From contig JAAFIG010000003.1 in assembly GCA_013298595.1 (NCBI GenBank), positions 164,460 through 228,459 on the forward strand: a DNA stretch of 64,000 nucleotides. Direction: 5' to 3'. Origin of the DNA: Deinococcales bacterium. Its GTDB lineage: Bacteria; Deinococcota; Deinococci; Deinococcales; JAAFIG01. Every line of letters begins with the position of its first letter. Position 1 is the stretch's first letter. The position numbers were made by a program, and so were the translations under genes. The notes below the pieces were generated by a model. The model worked only from the letters and a program-made list of their open reading frames with translations. It was not told where the DNA came from and searched no databases. Below, piece after piece: positions 8,693-17,735 of this stretch.

Positions 8693-9415
8693 TTATGGGA
8701 GGTAGCTACCAGCAATACCCAGTGTGCCTGGTTTTTGCGCGAATAACATACCAATACCAACAGTGAAACCACCACTGCCATAACCAACATTAATACCCGC
8801 TTTGAATTCTGGCACGAAGGTGTAGTACAAGCTGGTGTTCGCACTCCAACGGAAACCACTGGCAAGATTTGTACCACCAAAGCCTACGCCGCCTTGTAAA
8901 CGCCACTCGAGATTTTGAATTGGCTCGAAGAAAACACCTGCTACTGCTGTCACATCAAATGGCAAAAAGCTACCTGTGAAATTATAACCAACTGTACCTG
9001 CAAGCCCACCATATAATTTGAAACCAGCCCCAACAGCAACCACAGCGTCCACACCAGCTCGAACATCGGCACTGAAGTTAATTGGGCTAGGCAAAATACC
9101 CATGTTAACACCTGCTCCGACATAACCATCCACAAAGTAGGTAGTGTCCTTAGCCAGTGATGCAACATACAAGACACCAAGTCGAGCATCCACACCAAAA
9201 GTGCTGGTTGGATTTGGTGACCATGAGGCATTTAAACGCCCGCCAACAAATACTCGAGGTGAAAATTCATAGCTGTAATTTAAACCAAGTTTAATCGAGA
9301 AAGCGTCTGTTGGCACGATATCCGAACCTAATGTGGCACTGAAACCATCAGCGAGGGCGGCACTTGATAAACCTGCAGCAGTAAAAACCATTAAAGCAAT
9401 TTTCTTGATATTCAT
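8693..9415 (-). CDS. Predicted secreted outer-membrane beta-barrel protein
   Basis: 240 residues with a classic Sec signal peptide (MNIKKIALMVFTAAGLSSAA, cleavage after ALA near residue 22). The rest alternates short polar and hydrophobic strands rich in Gly, Tyr and Phe (for example FSIKLGLNYSYEF, FVDGYVGAGVNMG), as in small outer-membrane barrels. The N-terminal motif DIVPTDAFSIKLGLNYSYE may be the first strand pair. No specific family is recognised; a structural or porin-like role is likely. GGGAG lies 7 nt before the ATG. An AT-rich 240-bp region upstream probably holds the promoter, and a strong terminator follows the gene. Confidence 0.65.
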   Translation of the reverse strand: MNIKKIALMVFTAAGLSSAALADGFSATLGSDIVPTDAFSIKLGLNYSYEFSPRVFVGGRLNASWSPNPTSTFGVDARLGVLYVASLAKDTTYFVDGYVGAGVNMGILPSPINFSADVRAGVDAVVAVGAGFKLYGGLAGTVGYNFTGSFLPFDVTAVAGVFFEPIQNLEWRLQGGVGFGGTNLASGFRWSANTSLYYTFVPEFKAGINVGYGSGGFTVGIGMLFAQKPGTLGIAGSYLP

Positions 9416-9661
9416 AATGTACTCCCATCATGTTACTTGTAGTCCGAATGTTCTTTTGTCGTCCGAGCGAATTCTCGGTACAACAAGGAAAGCATAGGAT
9501 TAGATGTAAAACATGAATTTTTCATTGAAAAACATTTTTTAATTTATTATTTTTGCGTTTCGCACGACAAAATACAAAAACACGAAAACTCAAATAAATT
9601 GATTTTTTAGAACAGCAACATCATTTATTTGTTAAAAAACCCACATTTCCTTAACCCATTT

Positions 9662-10438
9662 TTACTTCAAACCCTTTTCAAAATCGAGTAACCAACTTGG
9701 GGTAAAAGCTTGTAATTGCCGTCCGATCTCGGCGTAATTACCCGTGATTAACAACACACCAGCCACAATTAACAACACACCACTGACTTTTTCCACCGCA
9801 CCCACCCAGCGTCCCATTTTACGGAACCTCGAGCCAAGCTTATCCCACGCTAAAGCAGCCAGCACAAATGGCACCGCTAAACCCATCGAATACACAAATA
9901 ACAACCCAATTCCAGTGGTTAAACTGCCGCTCGAGCCAGCAATACTAAGAATCACACCTAAAATTGGTCCAATACACGGAGTCCAACCTGCACCAAAAGC
10001 CGCACCCAGTGCCACCAAACCAAATCTCGAGGCAGTTCCAAGATCGGCGCGGTATTCCTGATTCAAAAAAGGCACGCGATCTTTGATAAGAAAAATGACA
10101 CCAAAAATGAGGATTAAACCACCCCCTATTTGTCCAAGAATATCTTTGTTTTGGCGCATTAAACTGCCTAAAGCACTGGCTCCTGCACCAAGAATAACAA
10201 AGACAATTGTAAAGCCAAGCACAAATAACAATGCCCCAAGAATAGGTCGTTTACCTGTTCCGCCACCCAGCACTGCTAAGTAACTCGGAACCAGTGGCAA
10301 CACACAAGGCGATAAAAACGAGATTAAGCCTGCCAGAAACGCTGCTAAAACACCTGGGGCAACAGCTTGTCCAGCCGCCGCTGTTTGAGCTACAGCGCTC
10401 GAGAAAAGTAAAAAAAGTATTAATGCAAAAAATTTCAT
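9662..10438 (-). CDS. ccdA: CcdA/DsbD-type thiol-disulfide transporter
   Basis: CcdA-family proteins pass electrons from cytoplasmic thioredoxin across the membrane for cytochrome c maturation and other periplasmic thiol reduction. The 258-residue protein begins with a cleavable-looking hydrophobic segment (MKFFALILFLLFSSAVAQ), then six membrane segments. The paired redox cysteines fall in ISFLSPCVLPLVPSYLA and in GAGWTPCIGPILGVILS. ATG 10438 is preferred because TACAAT lies 6 nt upstream (10450-10445); the frame could also start at 10459. A TlpA-like thioredoxin at 43.1-43.6 kb could be its periplasmic partner, though it is not linked. Confidence 0.88.
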   Translation of the reverse strand: MKFFALILFLLFSSAVAQTAAAGQAVAPGVLAAFLAGLISFLSPCVLPLVPSYLAVLGGGTGKRPILGALLFVLGFTIVFVILGAGASALGSLMRQNKDILGQIGGGLILIFGVIFLIKDRVPFLNQEYRADLGTASRFGLVALGAAFGAGWTPCIGPILGVILSIAGSSGSLTTGIGLLFVYSMGLAVPFVLAALAWDKLGSRFRKMGRWVGAVEKVSGVLLIVAGVLLITGNYAEIGRQLQAFTPSWLLDFEKGLK

Positions 10439-10499
10439 AGCTGTATTGTACGTCACCAATCATTAGGAGATTCGGAGCAAGGCTGCAATACCACCTTTC

Positions 10500-10883
10500 T
10501 CAGAACGCATCTTGTAACCACTCGAGGCTTGCGTCTTCCACACTCGAGCCTGCAATCAGAATCGCATCAAACCGACATGACACATCGTCACGCTCGAGAT
10601 AGATTAAAGCCGCTCGGCGAATTAAGCCCGCTTTACGCGCATTGATGTACTCGCCAGCACTGCCATGTGAACTCGAGGTGCGTTGTTTGACTTCAACAAA
10701 AACCGTGGTTTGCATGGCATCCAGTGCAATGATATCTATTTCACCACCACGGACTCGGTAGTTACGCTCAAGAATGGTTAAACCAGCTTTTTCCAGATAT
10801 TCGGTTGCCATTACTTCTGCCCATGTGCCACGCAAAACACCTCGAGTAGGCTCGAGGTGTTGGCTGGAGGGTTTGGCTTTCAT
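10500..10883 (-). CDS. YraN (UPF0102) family endonuclease-like protein
   Basis: 127 residues, the normal family length. The motifs GEIDIIALD and VFVEVKQR are the Asp/Glu/Lys metal-site core of the Holliday-junction-resolvase-like fold. Preceding RGTWAEVMATEYLEKAGLTI is the conserved helix of YraN. The biological role of YraN is not established. The start ATG at 10883 is 6 nt downstream of TAAAAT, which overlaps the stop of the small membrane gene just upstream. This suggests its own leaderless promoter as well as possible readthrough. Confidence 0.88.
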   Translation of the reverse strand: MKAKPSSQHLEPTRGVLRGTWAEVMATEYLEKAGLTILERNYRVRGGEIDIIALDAMQTTVFVEVKQRTSSSHGSAGEYINARKAGLIRRAALIYLERDDVSCRFDAILIAGSSVEDASLEWLQDAF

Positions 10884-10892
10884 TGCTGCATT

Positions 10893-10997
10893 TTAACGCG
10901 CATCGAAAGGTTTTTGTGGTGCAAAGTGCTTGGTGGCGCTGGCAGCAAGAGCAATTACGGCGATGTAGACAACAACGGTCAGAATAAAAGAAAACAT
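10893..10997 (-). CDS. Small single-pass membrane protein, 34 residues
   Basis: The frame starts with an ATG at 10997 and reads MFSFILTVVVYIAVIALAAS, then ATKHFAPQKPFDAR and TAA. The first 20 residues are one hydrophobic segment; the tail is basic. A good ribosome-binding site, AGGAG, lies 7 nt before the start (minus strand CAGGAGTTGATATATG). The stop overlaps the -10 box of the yraN-like gene. I know no family for it; the combination of a strong binding site, a coherent membrane helix and clean ends argues for a real gene. Confidence 0.6.
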   Translation of the reverse strand: MFSFILTVVVYIAVIALAASATKHFAPQKPFDAR

Positions 10998-11277
10998 ATA
11001 TCAACTCCTGAATGAATGCTTCATTCGTGATGTATTTTAGCAAAAATAATAAGCAAGACCTAAGAAAAATAGGCATTAAAAATACTTTTTGCGTAAAAAT
11101 AACATTTTGATTGCAAATCTCGAGTTTACTAATAAAAACGTCAATCACAATACAAAAATGATTTCTCGAGCTATTAATTTGCAATTCAACCCGATGCTTT
11201 TAGTTGTTTGTTTTTTCAAATGAACATTGTTAGCATTCCTGCCCAAAGTCCCCCGTATCAAGGACTAGACTTTGCTT

Positions 11278-12405
11278 ATGAAGCTGATTTTAGACCCTGC
11301 CCTCGAGCCTATTGCCAAAAAAGTCGAAGCTGGTGAACGCCTAACTTTCGCTGATGGCATGGTTTTGTTCAACACCCACGACCTCAATACACTCTCGAGA
11401 TTGGCAAATTTGGTTAGAAACCGCAAAAATGGGGATAAAACCTATTTTGTGCACAGTATGCGCCTCGAGTTCACCAATATTTGTTATGTCGGTTGTACGT
11501 TTTGTGCTTTTGCTGCCCATAAAACCGAGGCTCGAGCTTGGGATTACAGTGTCGAAGATGTTGTGGCGCATGTACGAGAAAAATACGAGACTGGCTTGCA
11601 AGAACTGCATATGAGCAGTGGGCATCATCCAACCCGCCCGTGGAGTTATTACCCCGAGATGGTGCGGGCATTAAATAAAGAATTTCCTGGTTTACAAGTC
11701 AAAGCCTTCACCGCTGCCGAAATCGAGCATCTCAGCCATATTGCTAAAAAATCCACGCTCGAGGTTTTAACCGAACTCAAAGAAGCGGGTTTAGCTGCCA
11801 TGCCCGGCGGTGGAGCCGAAATTTTTGCTGATCGGGTGCGTTTACAAATTGCTCATCGTAAAGTCAGTGCCGATCAATGGCTCGAGATTCACCGCCAAGC
11901 CCATAGCCTTGGCATTCGTACCAATGCAACCATGTTGTACGGACATATCGAAACACTCGAGGAACGCTTAGACCACATGGATCGGTTACGGACACTACAA
12001 GATGAAACACATGGTTTTTTTAGTTTTATTCCGCTCGCATTCCAACCCGATGCCAATGCACTAGCATTTAATCTTGGCAAAACCGAATTCACCACAGGTA
12101 TAGATGATTTACGCAACCTCGCGGTCTCGAGATTGTACTTAGATAATTTTCAGCACATCAAAGGCTACTGGGTAATGATTGGTTCTGATCTGGTACAAGT
12201 GGCGCTTGATTGGGGAGTCTCGGATGTGGATGGTACCATCATAGACGAACACATTGCCCATGCGGCTGGTGCGACCAGTCCACTTGGTTTATCTCGAGCC
12301 AAAATGGTGGATATGATTCGTAAAGCCAACCGAGTTCCTGTGGAACGCAACGCCTATTACGATGAACTAAAAATTTATACACCACTGGCATTAGCAGCCG
12401 ATTGA
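11278..12405 (+). CDS. mqnE: Aminofutalosine synthase (radical SAM)
   Basis: MqnE joins SAM to the enolpyruvyl intermediate made by MqnA to give aminofutalosine, an early step of the futalosine route to menaquinone. The radical SAM cluster motif CYVGCTFC is at residues 69-76. Diagnostic stretches are KAFTAAEIEHLSHIAKKS, MPGGGAEIFADRVR and MLYGHIETLEERLDHM. The 375-residue length fits. ATG 11278 is 6 nt downstream of TAGACT (11266-11271), the leaderless pattern; a TTG at 11272 is the alternative. No other mqn gene is in the window. Its 3' end overlaps the convergent TetR gene by 31 bp. Confidence 0.92.
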   Translation: MKLILDPALEPIAKKVEAGERLTFADGMVLFNTHDLNTLSRLANLVRNRKNGDKTYFVHSMRLEFTNICYVGCTFCAFAAHKTEARAWDYSVEDVVAHVREKYETGLQELHMSSGHHPTRPWSYYPEMVRALNKEFPGLQVKAFTAAEIEHLSHIAKKSTLEVLTELKEAGLAAMPGGGAEIFADRVRLQIAHRKVSADQWLEIHRQAHSLGIRTNATMLYGHIETLEERLDHMDRLRTLQDETHGFFSFIPLAFQPDANALAFNLGKTEFTTGIDDLRNLAVSRLYLDNFQHIKGYWVMIGSDLVQVALDWGVSDVDGTIIDEHIAHAAGATSPLGLSRAKMVDMIRKANRVPVERNAYYDELKIYTPLALAAD

Positions 12406-12941
12406 TGTAGTGGCTGCATAATTAAACTATTGATGATTTCGCCCATTTGTTCGGGGCTGGCTCGAGGGGTTTGCTCGAGCCACCATTCAATCAAGTTGAT
12501 GGTTGCACCAATCACATGTCTGGCTGCGAGTTCAGCGGGGATATTACTGGGGATTTGAGCGGCGTTCTGCGCGATAAAAAGGCTGGAGCCAAATAACATG
12601 GCACGACTGAGCAATTGATTGATGTGCCGAGTTTTTAAGAGCATTTGGTAACGCTCTGGGTGCTCGAGTAAAGCAGTAAACATCGCAGCAATCATTTGTT
12701 TTGGTTGTGTAACAAGTGGTGTTGCAATGCCAATCAGGGTGGCAATGCTCTCCTCGAGAATGGCGTTTAGTAAGCTTTCTTTATCGGGGTAATGGCGAAA
12801 AAAAGTGGCATAACCAATATCGGCTCGTTCGGTTAGGTCTCGCAGGGAAATATTTTCAAAACCACGTTCAAGTGTTAATTGAATTAAGGCATCCGTTAAA
12901 AGGCGACGAGTGCGACTGATTCGTCGGTCGGCTTTGGGCAT
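12375..12941 (-). CDS. TetR-family transcriptional regulator
   Basis: 188 residues. The N-terminal TetR helix-turn-helix is clear: ALIQLTLERGFENISLRDLT, then ERADIGYATFFRHYPDKESL. The C-terminal ligand domain is not assignable. ATG 12941 gives MPKADRRISRTRRLLTDALI and has CATAAT 6 nt upstream; the frame is open back to 13022. It is divergent from a cytochrome P450, and a perfect palindrome in the gap is its likely operator. It probably represses the P450 and is relieved by the P450 substrate or a product. Confidence 0.9.
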   Translation of the reverse strand: MPKADRRISRTRRLLTDALIQLTLERGFENISLRDLTERADIGYATFFRHYPDKESLLNAILEESIATLIGIATPLVTQPKQMIAAMFTALLEHPERYQMLLKTRHINQLLSRAMLFGSSLFIAQNAAQIPSNIPAELAARHVIGATINLIEWWLEQTPRASPEQMGEIINSLIMQPLHQSAANASGV

Positions 12942-13011
12942 ACTGCCATTATGGCTGGTTAGCTCGAGATTGACCAAGGGATTTCTCATGTACTGAGTCA
13001 TCATACACTTT

Positions 13012-13030
13012 ATGATACACATTGTATCAT
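13012..13030. promoter_or_regulatory. Perfect operator palindrome between tetR and P450 genes
   Basis: ATGATACA-CAT-TGTATCAT, 8-bp arms and a 3-bp spacer, sits 15 bp before the P450 start codon. A half-site-like ATCATACACT lies just to the left. The size and symmetry are typical for TetR dimers, so binding would block P450 transcription. Confidence 0.75.
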
Positions 13031-13044
13031 TTCAAGGAGATTCT

Positions 13045-14244
13045 ATGTTGCAAACCTGTCCCATCGAGCATCATCCACGCAAAACCCAAACAGCAACACT
13101 GCCAACTGCACCAAGTATCGAACAAGATAGTAACGGCGTTTGGCAAATTCGTTCGTTTATGCTTTGCCGACAAATTCTTCGTAGCGACAACACCCGCCAA
13201 GCAGGATTTAATGCCGAACGAGTTGGTGGTGCACTAACCAAAATGCGTCAACCAATTTTGTATCTCGAGGGAGAATTACACCATCAACTCCGCAGCCAAA
13301 CCGCGAAGTTTTTTACACCCAGCACCACCAACACCAAGCACCGTGGCATCATGGAATCGTTAAGCAACGAATTGATTGCCCGACTCGAGAAAAAAGGTTC
13401 TGCCGACCTCAGCCAATTATCACTCGAGTTAGCCGTTGGTGTGGCAGCCCATGTGATTGGATTAACCAAAAGTTCACGCCGAGGCTTAGCCGTTCGTATT
13501 GGCGCACTTGCCCTTAACCCAAATACAACTGCTCAATGGAAACGCCGTTTGATGCCTTTTCAAGGGGCATTCAATGTTCTCCATTTCTTCTACCGCGATG
13601 TCAAACCCGCCATGCTCGATCGGCAAAAAAAACCACAAGATGATCTGATCAGCCATATTCTTGGCTTAGGCTACAAACCCTTTGAAGTGCTTGGCGAATG
13701 CGTGACATACGGCGCAGCAGGCATGCTCACCACCCGAGAATTTATCAGTGTTTGCGCTTGGCATTTACTCGAGCGTCCAGCTTTACGTGCTCGTTATTTA
13801 ATTGCTGGCGAACCAGAAAGACACGCCATACTCTCGGAAATTTTGCGTTTAGAACCAGTCATTGGCACAATCAAACGCCGTACCACTGCCACGTTACAAC
13901 TCGAGGAAAATGGGCAAAGCACCAGTATTCCAGCAGGAGCCTTATTGCATTTACACACTTATGCTGCTAATGCCGATAGTGTCACAGTTGGCGAAAACGC
14001 CCATGAACTCTGCCCGCAGCGCCCATTACCAAAAAGTGTGCAAGAACCCGTACTCAGCTTTGGTGATGGGCATCATCGTTGCCCAGGTTCGTTTCTTGCC
14101 ATAGCCGAAACCGATGTGTTCTTACAACGTCTACTGGCACTACCAATCAAACTCGAGAACAAACCCAGCATCACCTTTAATCCAACACTCGATGGTTACG
14201 AAATTCGCAATGTCAACCTACGGCTCGAGGCAAGAAACGCTTAG
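13045..14244 (+). CDS. Cytochrome P450
   Basis: A 399-residue soluble-type P450. The heme-ligand loop FGDGHHRCPGSFLA has its cysteine near residue 346, and the K-helix ExxR is EILR in ILSEILRLEPVIGTIKR. The I-helix region GECVTYGAAGMLTTREF lacks the usual acid-alcohol pair: the GAAGMLTT stretch carries Thr but no Asp or Glu just before it. The substrate is unknown. The start is ATG 13045, 6 nt after AAGGAGA, so this gene uses a ribosome-binding site rather than a leaderless start. Control by the divergent TetR is likely. No ferredoxin gene is adjacent. Confidence 0.92.
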   Translation: MLQTCPIEHHPRKTQTATLPTAPSIEQDSNGVWQIRSFMLCRQILRSDNTRQAGFNAERVGGALTKMRQPILYLEGELHHQLRSQTAKFFTPSTTNTKHRGIMESLSNELIARLEKKGSADLSQLSLELAVGVAAHVIGLTKSSRRGLAVRIGALALNPNTTAQWKRRLMPFQGAFNVLHFFYRDVKPAMLDRQKKPQDDLISHILGLGYKPFEVLGECVTYGAAGMLTTREFISVCAWHLLERPALRARYLIAGEPERHAILSEILRLEPVIGTIKRRTTATLQLEENGQSTSIPAGALLHLHTYAANADSVTVGENAHELCPQRPLPKSVQEPVLSFGDGHHRCPGSFLAIAETDVFLQRLLALPIKLENKPSITFNPTLDGYEIRNVNLRLEARNA

Positions 14245-14488
14245 CCAGTTACAACCAAACCGATTGCTCTTGCAGTTTGGAATGCCGATAGGATGGCTCG
14301 AGAACAATAGACCTCAGACAAAAGTTGCCAAATTCAATTTCAGCACAAGAGGGGATTTCTTGACCATATATGTACACCTGACGGGCATAGTCGCAAGCCC
14401 CTCTCTTATGAAAAACATTATTTGGTAGGGGCTGGTCGCCCTGCCCCAAAACTGAATAAAATGACTTTGGCTCGAGGTTTAATTGCAA
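14245..14488. other. Gene-free gap with one solo repeat end
   Basis: I see no gene here. A GTAGGGG-family hairpin (GGTAGGGGCTGGTCGCCC, about 14424-14447) is the only recognisable structure. The frames that cross this stretch lack start signals and family resemblance. Confidence 0.5.
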
Positions 14489-14523
14489 TAAAAAATCGGA
14501 CGAAGTGCTTACCTCGTCCGATT
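14489..14523 (-). terminator. Terminator of the lipoprotein gene
   Basis: AATCGGACGA (14494-14503) pairs with TCGTCCGATT (14514-14523) over a 10-base loop. On the minus strand a run of T follows directly. It lies 48 bp past the stop of the lipoprotein gene. Confidence 0.85.
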
Positions 14524-14570
14524 TGAAGCTTGTGCAGAAATTATTGTCTAAATCACCTCATTTGCAACAA

Positions 14571-15884
14571 TTATGGAATTTGGCAATTCGGGCAAGGTCT
14601 TGGGTTAGGACGTGGAGTTGGGGTAGGAGCTGGGGCTGGTGGCGTTGTTGCATTTGGATTATTGCTGGCAACCAGCACTCGCAATACTTGTACATCCACT
14701 AAATTAACGCTTCCTAAGTTCTTACCAAAGATTTTAGCGCGTCCCCCCAAACCAATATTCAAACCTGCGTGCAAGGTGTAATCCACGTTACTTGTACCAA
14801 CCGTTGCGTTAAAATCTAAGTATGGTTTGGCGTAAATAAACAGTGTCACCAGACCACCATAAAATTTTAAGCCAGCTTCGGCATTGATGGAAAAATTGAA
14901 ATTAAGTGCTGCACTTGCCGAAATACTATCTTGCCCTGTGACATTAAACGTTGCTTCGTTCAAAATATTTGTGCCAACACCTTTTTTCCAATGAGCACCA
15001 ATCCGACCAGTGAAACTCTGGCTGACGTTATACCCCGCCGAGAGTGTGATCGTACCTTTGGCTTTGAGTTTGACGTTGTAATACGGTGTAATCACCACGG
15101 GTATTGGACCAACCCAAACAACTCGAGTTCTGAATTTCATTTGAGCAATGGTTTGGTCTTTGTCTATGAAACTAAATTGGCATGTACCGCCAATTCGCAA
15201 ATTCACATTTTGCGTTCCTTCGATACCAGTTTTAATTTCTTTGACCGAGAAAAACCCAAATTTGACTTTTAAGAAGGCTTTCAGATTGGCTTTAATCGCG
15301 CCGCTACCAACAATTTTGTTACCACTAACACCTTGGCACAAATCCACATTTGGCAATGGCACATCTATATCACCAATATTGGTGGTGACTTGTGGTCGCA
15401 ATTGACGAAGTTGTTGCCCAGTTAACTGCTGACCATTTGCATAGGTCACCGAAACAATATCTTCTTGATTCAGATTCATGGCTTGGTCGGTATCAGCTAC
15501 TTCGATGGCTTCGTCTAGCTCGGCTTCTTCTGTGCTGATATGCACTTCCGAACCATAATCTTGCACACTGATAACCTTGCGTAAAAAACCTTCTGGTGTT
15601 ACTTGGTTCGGCGGCGCAGAAACAATATCACCTGGTTGTAACCCTCGAGCATAAGCGCTGCTACCAACAAAGGAAATCGTCTCGAGTTCAGCTGTTGCCC
15701 ATAGTAATTCTGGAACGTACTGAGTGGCATCAGTAAATGCCTGAGTACTGAGTCCAGTTGGTGCTGCTCCTAATACTTTTGTGCGTTCGTTGAGTACAAC
15801 TCCACTTTGTGTTTGAGGAATGGGTTGTGTTCCACACGATGCCAATGTCACTAAAGCAATTAATCCGATCAATACTTTTTTCAT
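14571..15884 (-). CDS. Large secreted lipoprotein of unknown function
   Basis: 437 residues. The N-terminus MKKVLIGLIALVTLASCGTQ is a lipoprotein signal with lipobox LASC, so Cys17 should be lipidated. Residues about 60-150 resemble a linker of Ile/Val/Glu-rich text (QDYGSEVHISTEEAELDEA). From about 170 the protein becomes repetitive beta-strand sequence (TTLSAGYNVSQSFTGRIG and similar). The C-terminus is proline-rich, PAPAPTPTPRPNPRP, with a CPNC pair in the last residues. No catalytic motif is visible. AAAGGA precedes the ATG. It may be a surface or outer-membrane-associated structural protein. Confidence 0.65.
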   Translation of the reverse strand: MKKVLIGLIALVTLASCGTQPIPQTQSGVVLNERTKVLGAAPTGLSTQAFTDATQYVPELLWATAELETISFVGSSAYARGLQPGDIVSAPPNQVTPEGFLRKVISVQDYGSEVHISTEEAELDEAIEVADTDQAMNLNQEDIVSVTYANGQQLTGQQLRQLRPQVTTNIGDIDVPLPNVDLCQGVSGNKIVGSGAIKANLKAFLKVKFGFFSVKEIKTGIEGTQNVNLRIGGTCQFSFIDKDQTIAQMKFRTRVVWVGPIPVVITPYYNVKLKAKGTITLSAGYNVSQSFTGRIGAHWKKGVGTNILNEATFNVTGQDSISASAALNFNFSINAEAGLKFYGGLVTLFIYAKPYLDFNATVGTSNVDYTLHAGLNIGLGGRAKIFGKNLGSVNLVDVQVLRVLVASNNPNATTPPAPAPTPTPRPNPRPCPNCQIP

Positions 15885-16043
15885 GATTCGTCCTTTGAAT
15901 GAACGCTAGGCTCATTCTGCTTAGAATTGGAATTTTTGGCTCGAGCTTTGAGAAGTTTTTCAGCGCTTATTGGTAGATACGTAAAGGTTTTAGCTTTTGG
16001 ATGTTTATGCAGTAACTGCAAACTTCTAAAGTGACCGAAGTAC

Positions 16044-16081
16044 AAAATAGCTCGAGTATTAATTAACACTCGAGCTATTTT
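16044..16081 (-). terminator. Terminator after purH built from two CTCGAG copies
   Basis: AAAATAGCTCGAGT and its exact reverse complement ACTCGAGCTATTTT form a 14-bp stem around a 10-base AT loop. Both arms contain CTCGAG. It lies 17 bp past the purH stop, and the lipoprotein gene starts 160 bp further on. Confidence 0.75.
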
Positions 16082-16097
16082 TACTATCAGCAGCGCT

Positions 16098-17600
16098 TTA
16101 GTGCTTAAAGTGTCTCGAGCCAGTAAAAATCATGCTGATGCCAAGCTCATCGCAGGCAGCAATCACTTCAGCATCGCGTTTAGCACCACCTGGTTGCAAG
16201 ATTGCCATCACACCAACACTGGCAGCTAAGCGCACCACATCATCGAAAGGAAAAAATGCTTCAGATGCCAACACCGATCCTTTGGCTTTTTCTCCTGCAT
16301 TACCAATGGCACGTTCAGCAGCCCAAATTCTACTGACCGCTCCTGCCCCCAAACCAACAGTAACCGCATTTTTGACCAGCACCACATTATTACTACGAGC
16401 ATGTTTGGTGATCGCAAACGCAAACTCGAGGTCTTGCCATTCTTGTGGGGTTGGTTGGCGTTTGGTTACCACTTCTGGGCAAAGATCAGACCACACTCGA
16501 GTATCGCGGTTTTGTACCAGAAAACCACCACTGATGGCTTTGTACTCGAGATTCGAGTATGCACTGTTACCTGCTTTGAGAACGCGCAAATCTGGTTTCT
16601 TTGCTGCAAACCACTCAAGTGCATCTGCACTGATTTCAGGGGCGATGAGAACCTCGAGGAACGTGCCTTTGGTACTGGTAGCAACTTCAAGTGTTACTGG
16701 GCGGTTCAAAGCGACCACACCACCGAAAACCGATAGCATATCGGCATCTCGAGCACGTTCCCATGCCAGTTGAGCGGTATCTGCCAACGCGACACCACAC
16801 GGGTTAGCATGTTTGACTGCCACACAAGCAGGACTCGAGAATTCAGAAACCAATAACCACGCTGCGTCGACATCGGCGTAATTGTTAAAGCCCATCTCTT
16901 TACCCGATAACACTTGAGCATCGAGCACCGCGCCTTGTTCTGCTCCAAAACGGTACAGAGCCGCTTGCTGATGCGGATTCTCGCCATAACGCAAAGATTT
17001 AATACGGCTTAACTCGAGTGGTTGCTGAACATTAAACGATTCACTCGAGAGATACCCACTGATGGCTGCATCGTAACTGCTGGTATGAGCAAAAGCTTTA
17101 CGTGCTAAACCTTGCCTAAATTCAAGACTAGCGGTTTTGATATGCTCGAGCACACCAGCATAATCGGCTGGGTCAACCACAATCAGCACATTGGCAAAAT
17201 TCTTGGCACTGGCTCGAATCATCGCAGGACCACCAATGTCAATATTTTCGATGGCATCATCAAAAGTCACATTGGCTTTAGCAATGGTTTCCCGAAATGG
17301 ATATAAATTGACACACACCAAATCAAAGCGTTCAATTCCCATCGTCTCGAGTGTGGCGTTATGCTCTGGCGTATTCTTAGCCAAAATGCCTGCATGGATT
17401 TTAGGATGCAAGGTCTTTACTCGTCCCTCGAGAATTTCAGGGAAACCTGTCACATCCGAAATATAGGTCACAGCTAAACCTGCATCCTTTAGGGTTTGGA
17501 ACGTACCACCTGTCGAAACAAGACTAAAACCCTGCCCAATCAAACCAGACGCAAATTCAACCAAACCGCTTTTATCACTGACACTCAGTAAGGCTCTCAT
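16098..17600 (-). CDS. purH: Bifunctional AICAR transformylase / IMP cyclohydrolase
   Basis: PurH carries out the last two steps of IMP synthesis: formylation of AICAR with formyl-tetrahydrofolate, then ring closure. The 500-residue protein has the N-terminal MGS-like cyclohydrolase domain (MRALLSVSDKSGLVEFASGL, KTLHPKIHAGIL) and the transformylase domain with LRYGENPHQQAALYR and AVKHANPCGVAL. ATG 17600 is used; upstream TTG 17618 lacks support. GAGGAG lies about 10 nt before the ATG. A ZTP riboswitch sits in the leader, so expression should rise when ZTP signals low formyl-folate. The rest of the pur genes are 13-24 kb away. Confidence 0.97.
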   Translation of the reverse strand: MRALLSVSDKSGLVEFASGLIGQGFSLVSTGGTFQTLKDAGLAVTYISDVTGFPEILEGRVKTLHPKIHAGILAKNTPEHNATLETMGIERFDLVCVNLYPFRETIAKANVTFDDAIENIDIGGPAMIRASAKNFANVLIVVDPADYAGVLEHIKTASLEFRQGLARKAFAHTSSYDAAISGYLSSESFNVQQPLELSRIKSLRYGENPHQQAALYRFGAEQGAVLDAQVLSGKEMGFNNYADVDAAWLLVSEFSSPACVAVKHANPCGVALADTAQLAWERARDADMLSVFGGVVALNRPVTLEVATSTKGTFLEVLIAPEISADALEWFAAKKPDLRVLKAGNSAYSNLEYKAISGGFLVQNRDTRVWSDLCPEVVTKRQPTPQEWQDLEFAFAITKHARSNNVVLVKNAVTVGLGAGAVSRIWAAERAIGNAGEKAKGSVLASEAFFPFDDVVRLAASVGVMAILQPGGAKRDAEVIAACDELGISMIFTGSRHFKH

Positions 17601-17644
17601 TAGCAAATCACTCCTCAAGAACCAGCCGAACCAAACAGCTAATC

Positions 17645-17735
17645 CGATAGCGACCCAGGCGAGCGATCTATTGAGCGTTGCAGCTTCCCCACGGGCTTTC
17701 CGTGTGAATTCGCCAGTTACTACAACTTAGCTAGT
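17645..17735 (-). ncRNA. ZTP (pfl) riboswitch upstream of purH
   Basis: Read on the minus strand, the leader has TAACTGGCGAA, then a hairpin CACGG-AAAG-CCCGTG, then GGGGAAGC, and after a variable linker CGCCTGGGT. These are the conserved blocks of the pfl/ZTP aptamer: the ACTGGCG strand pairs with the 3' CGCC of the pseudoknot. ZTP/ZMP riboswitches classically precede purH and folate genes. No run of T follows before the start codon 45 nt downstream, so control of translation through the GAGGAG site is more likely than termination. The assignment rests on recalled consensus, without a covariance search. Confidence 0.8.
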
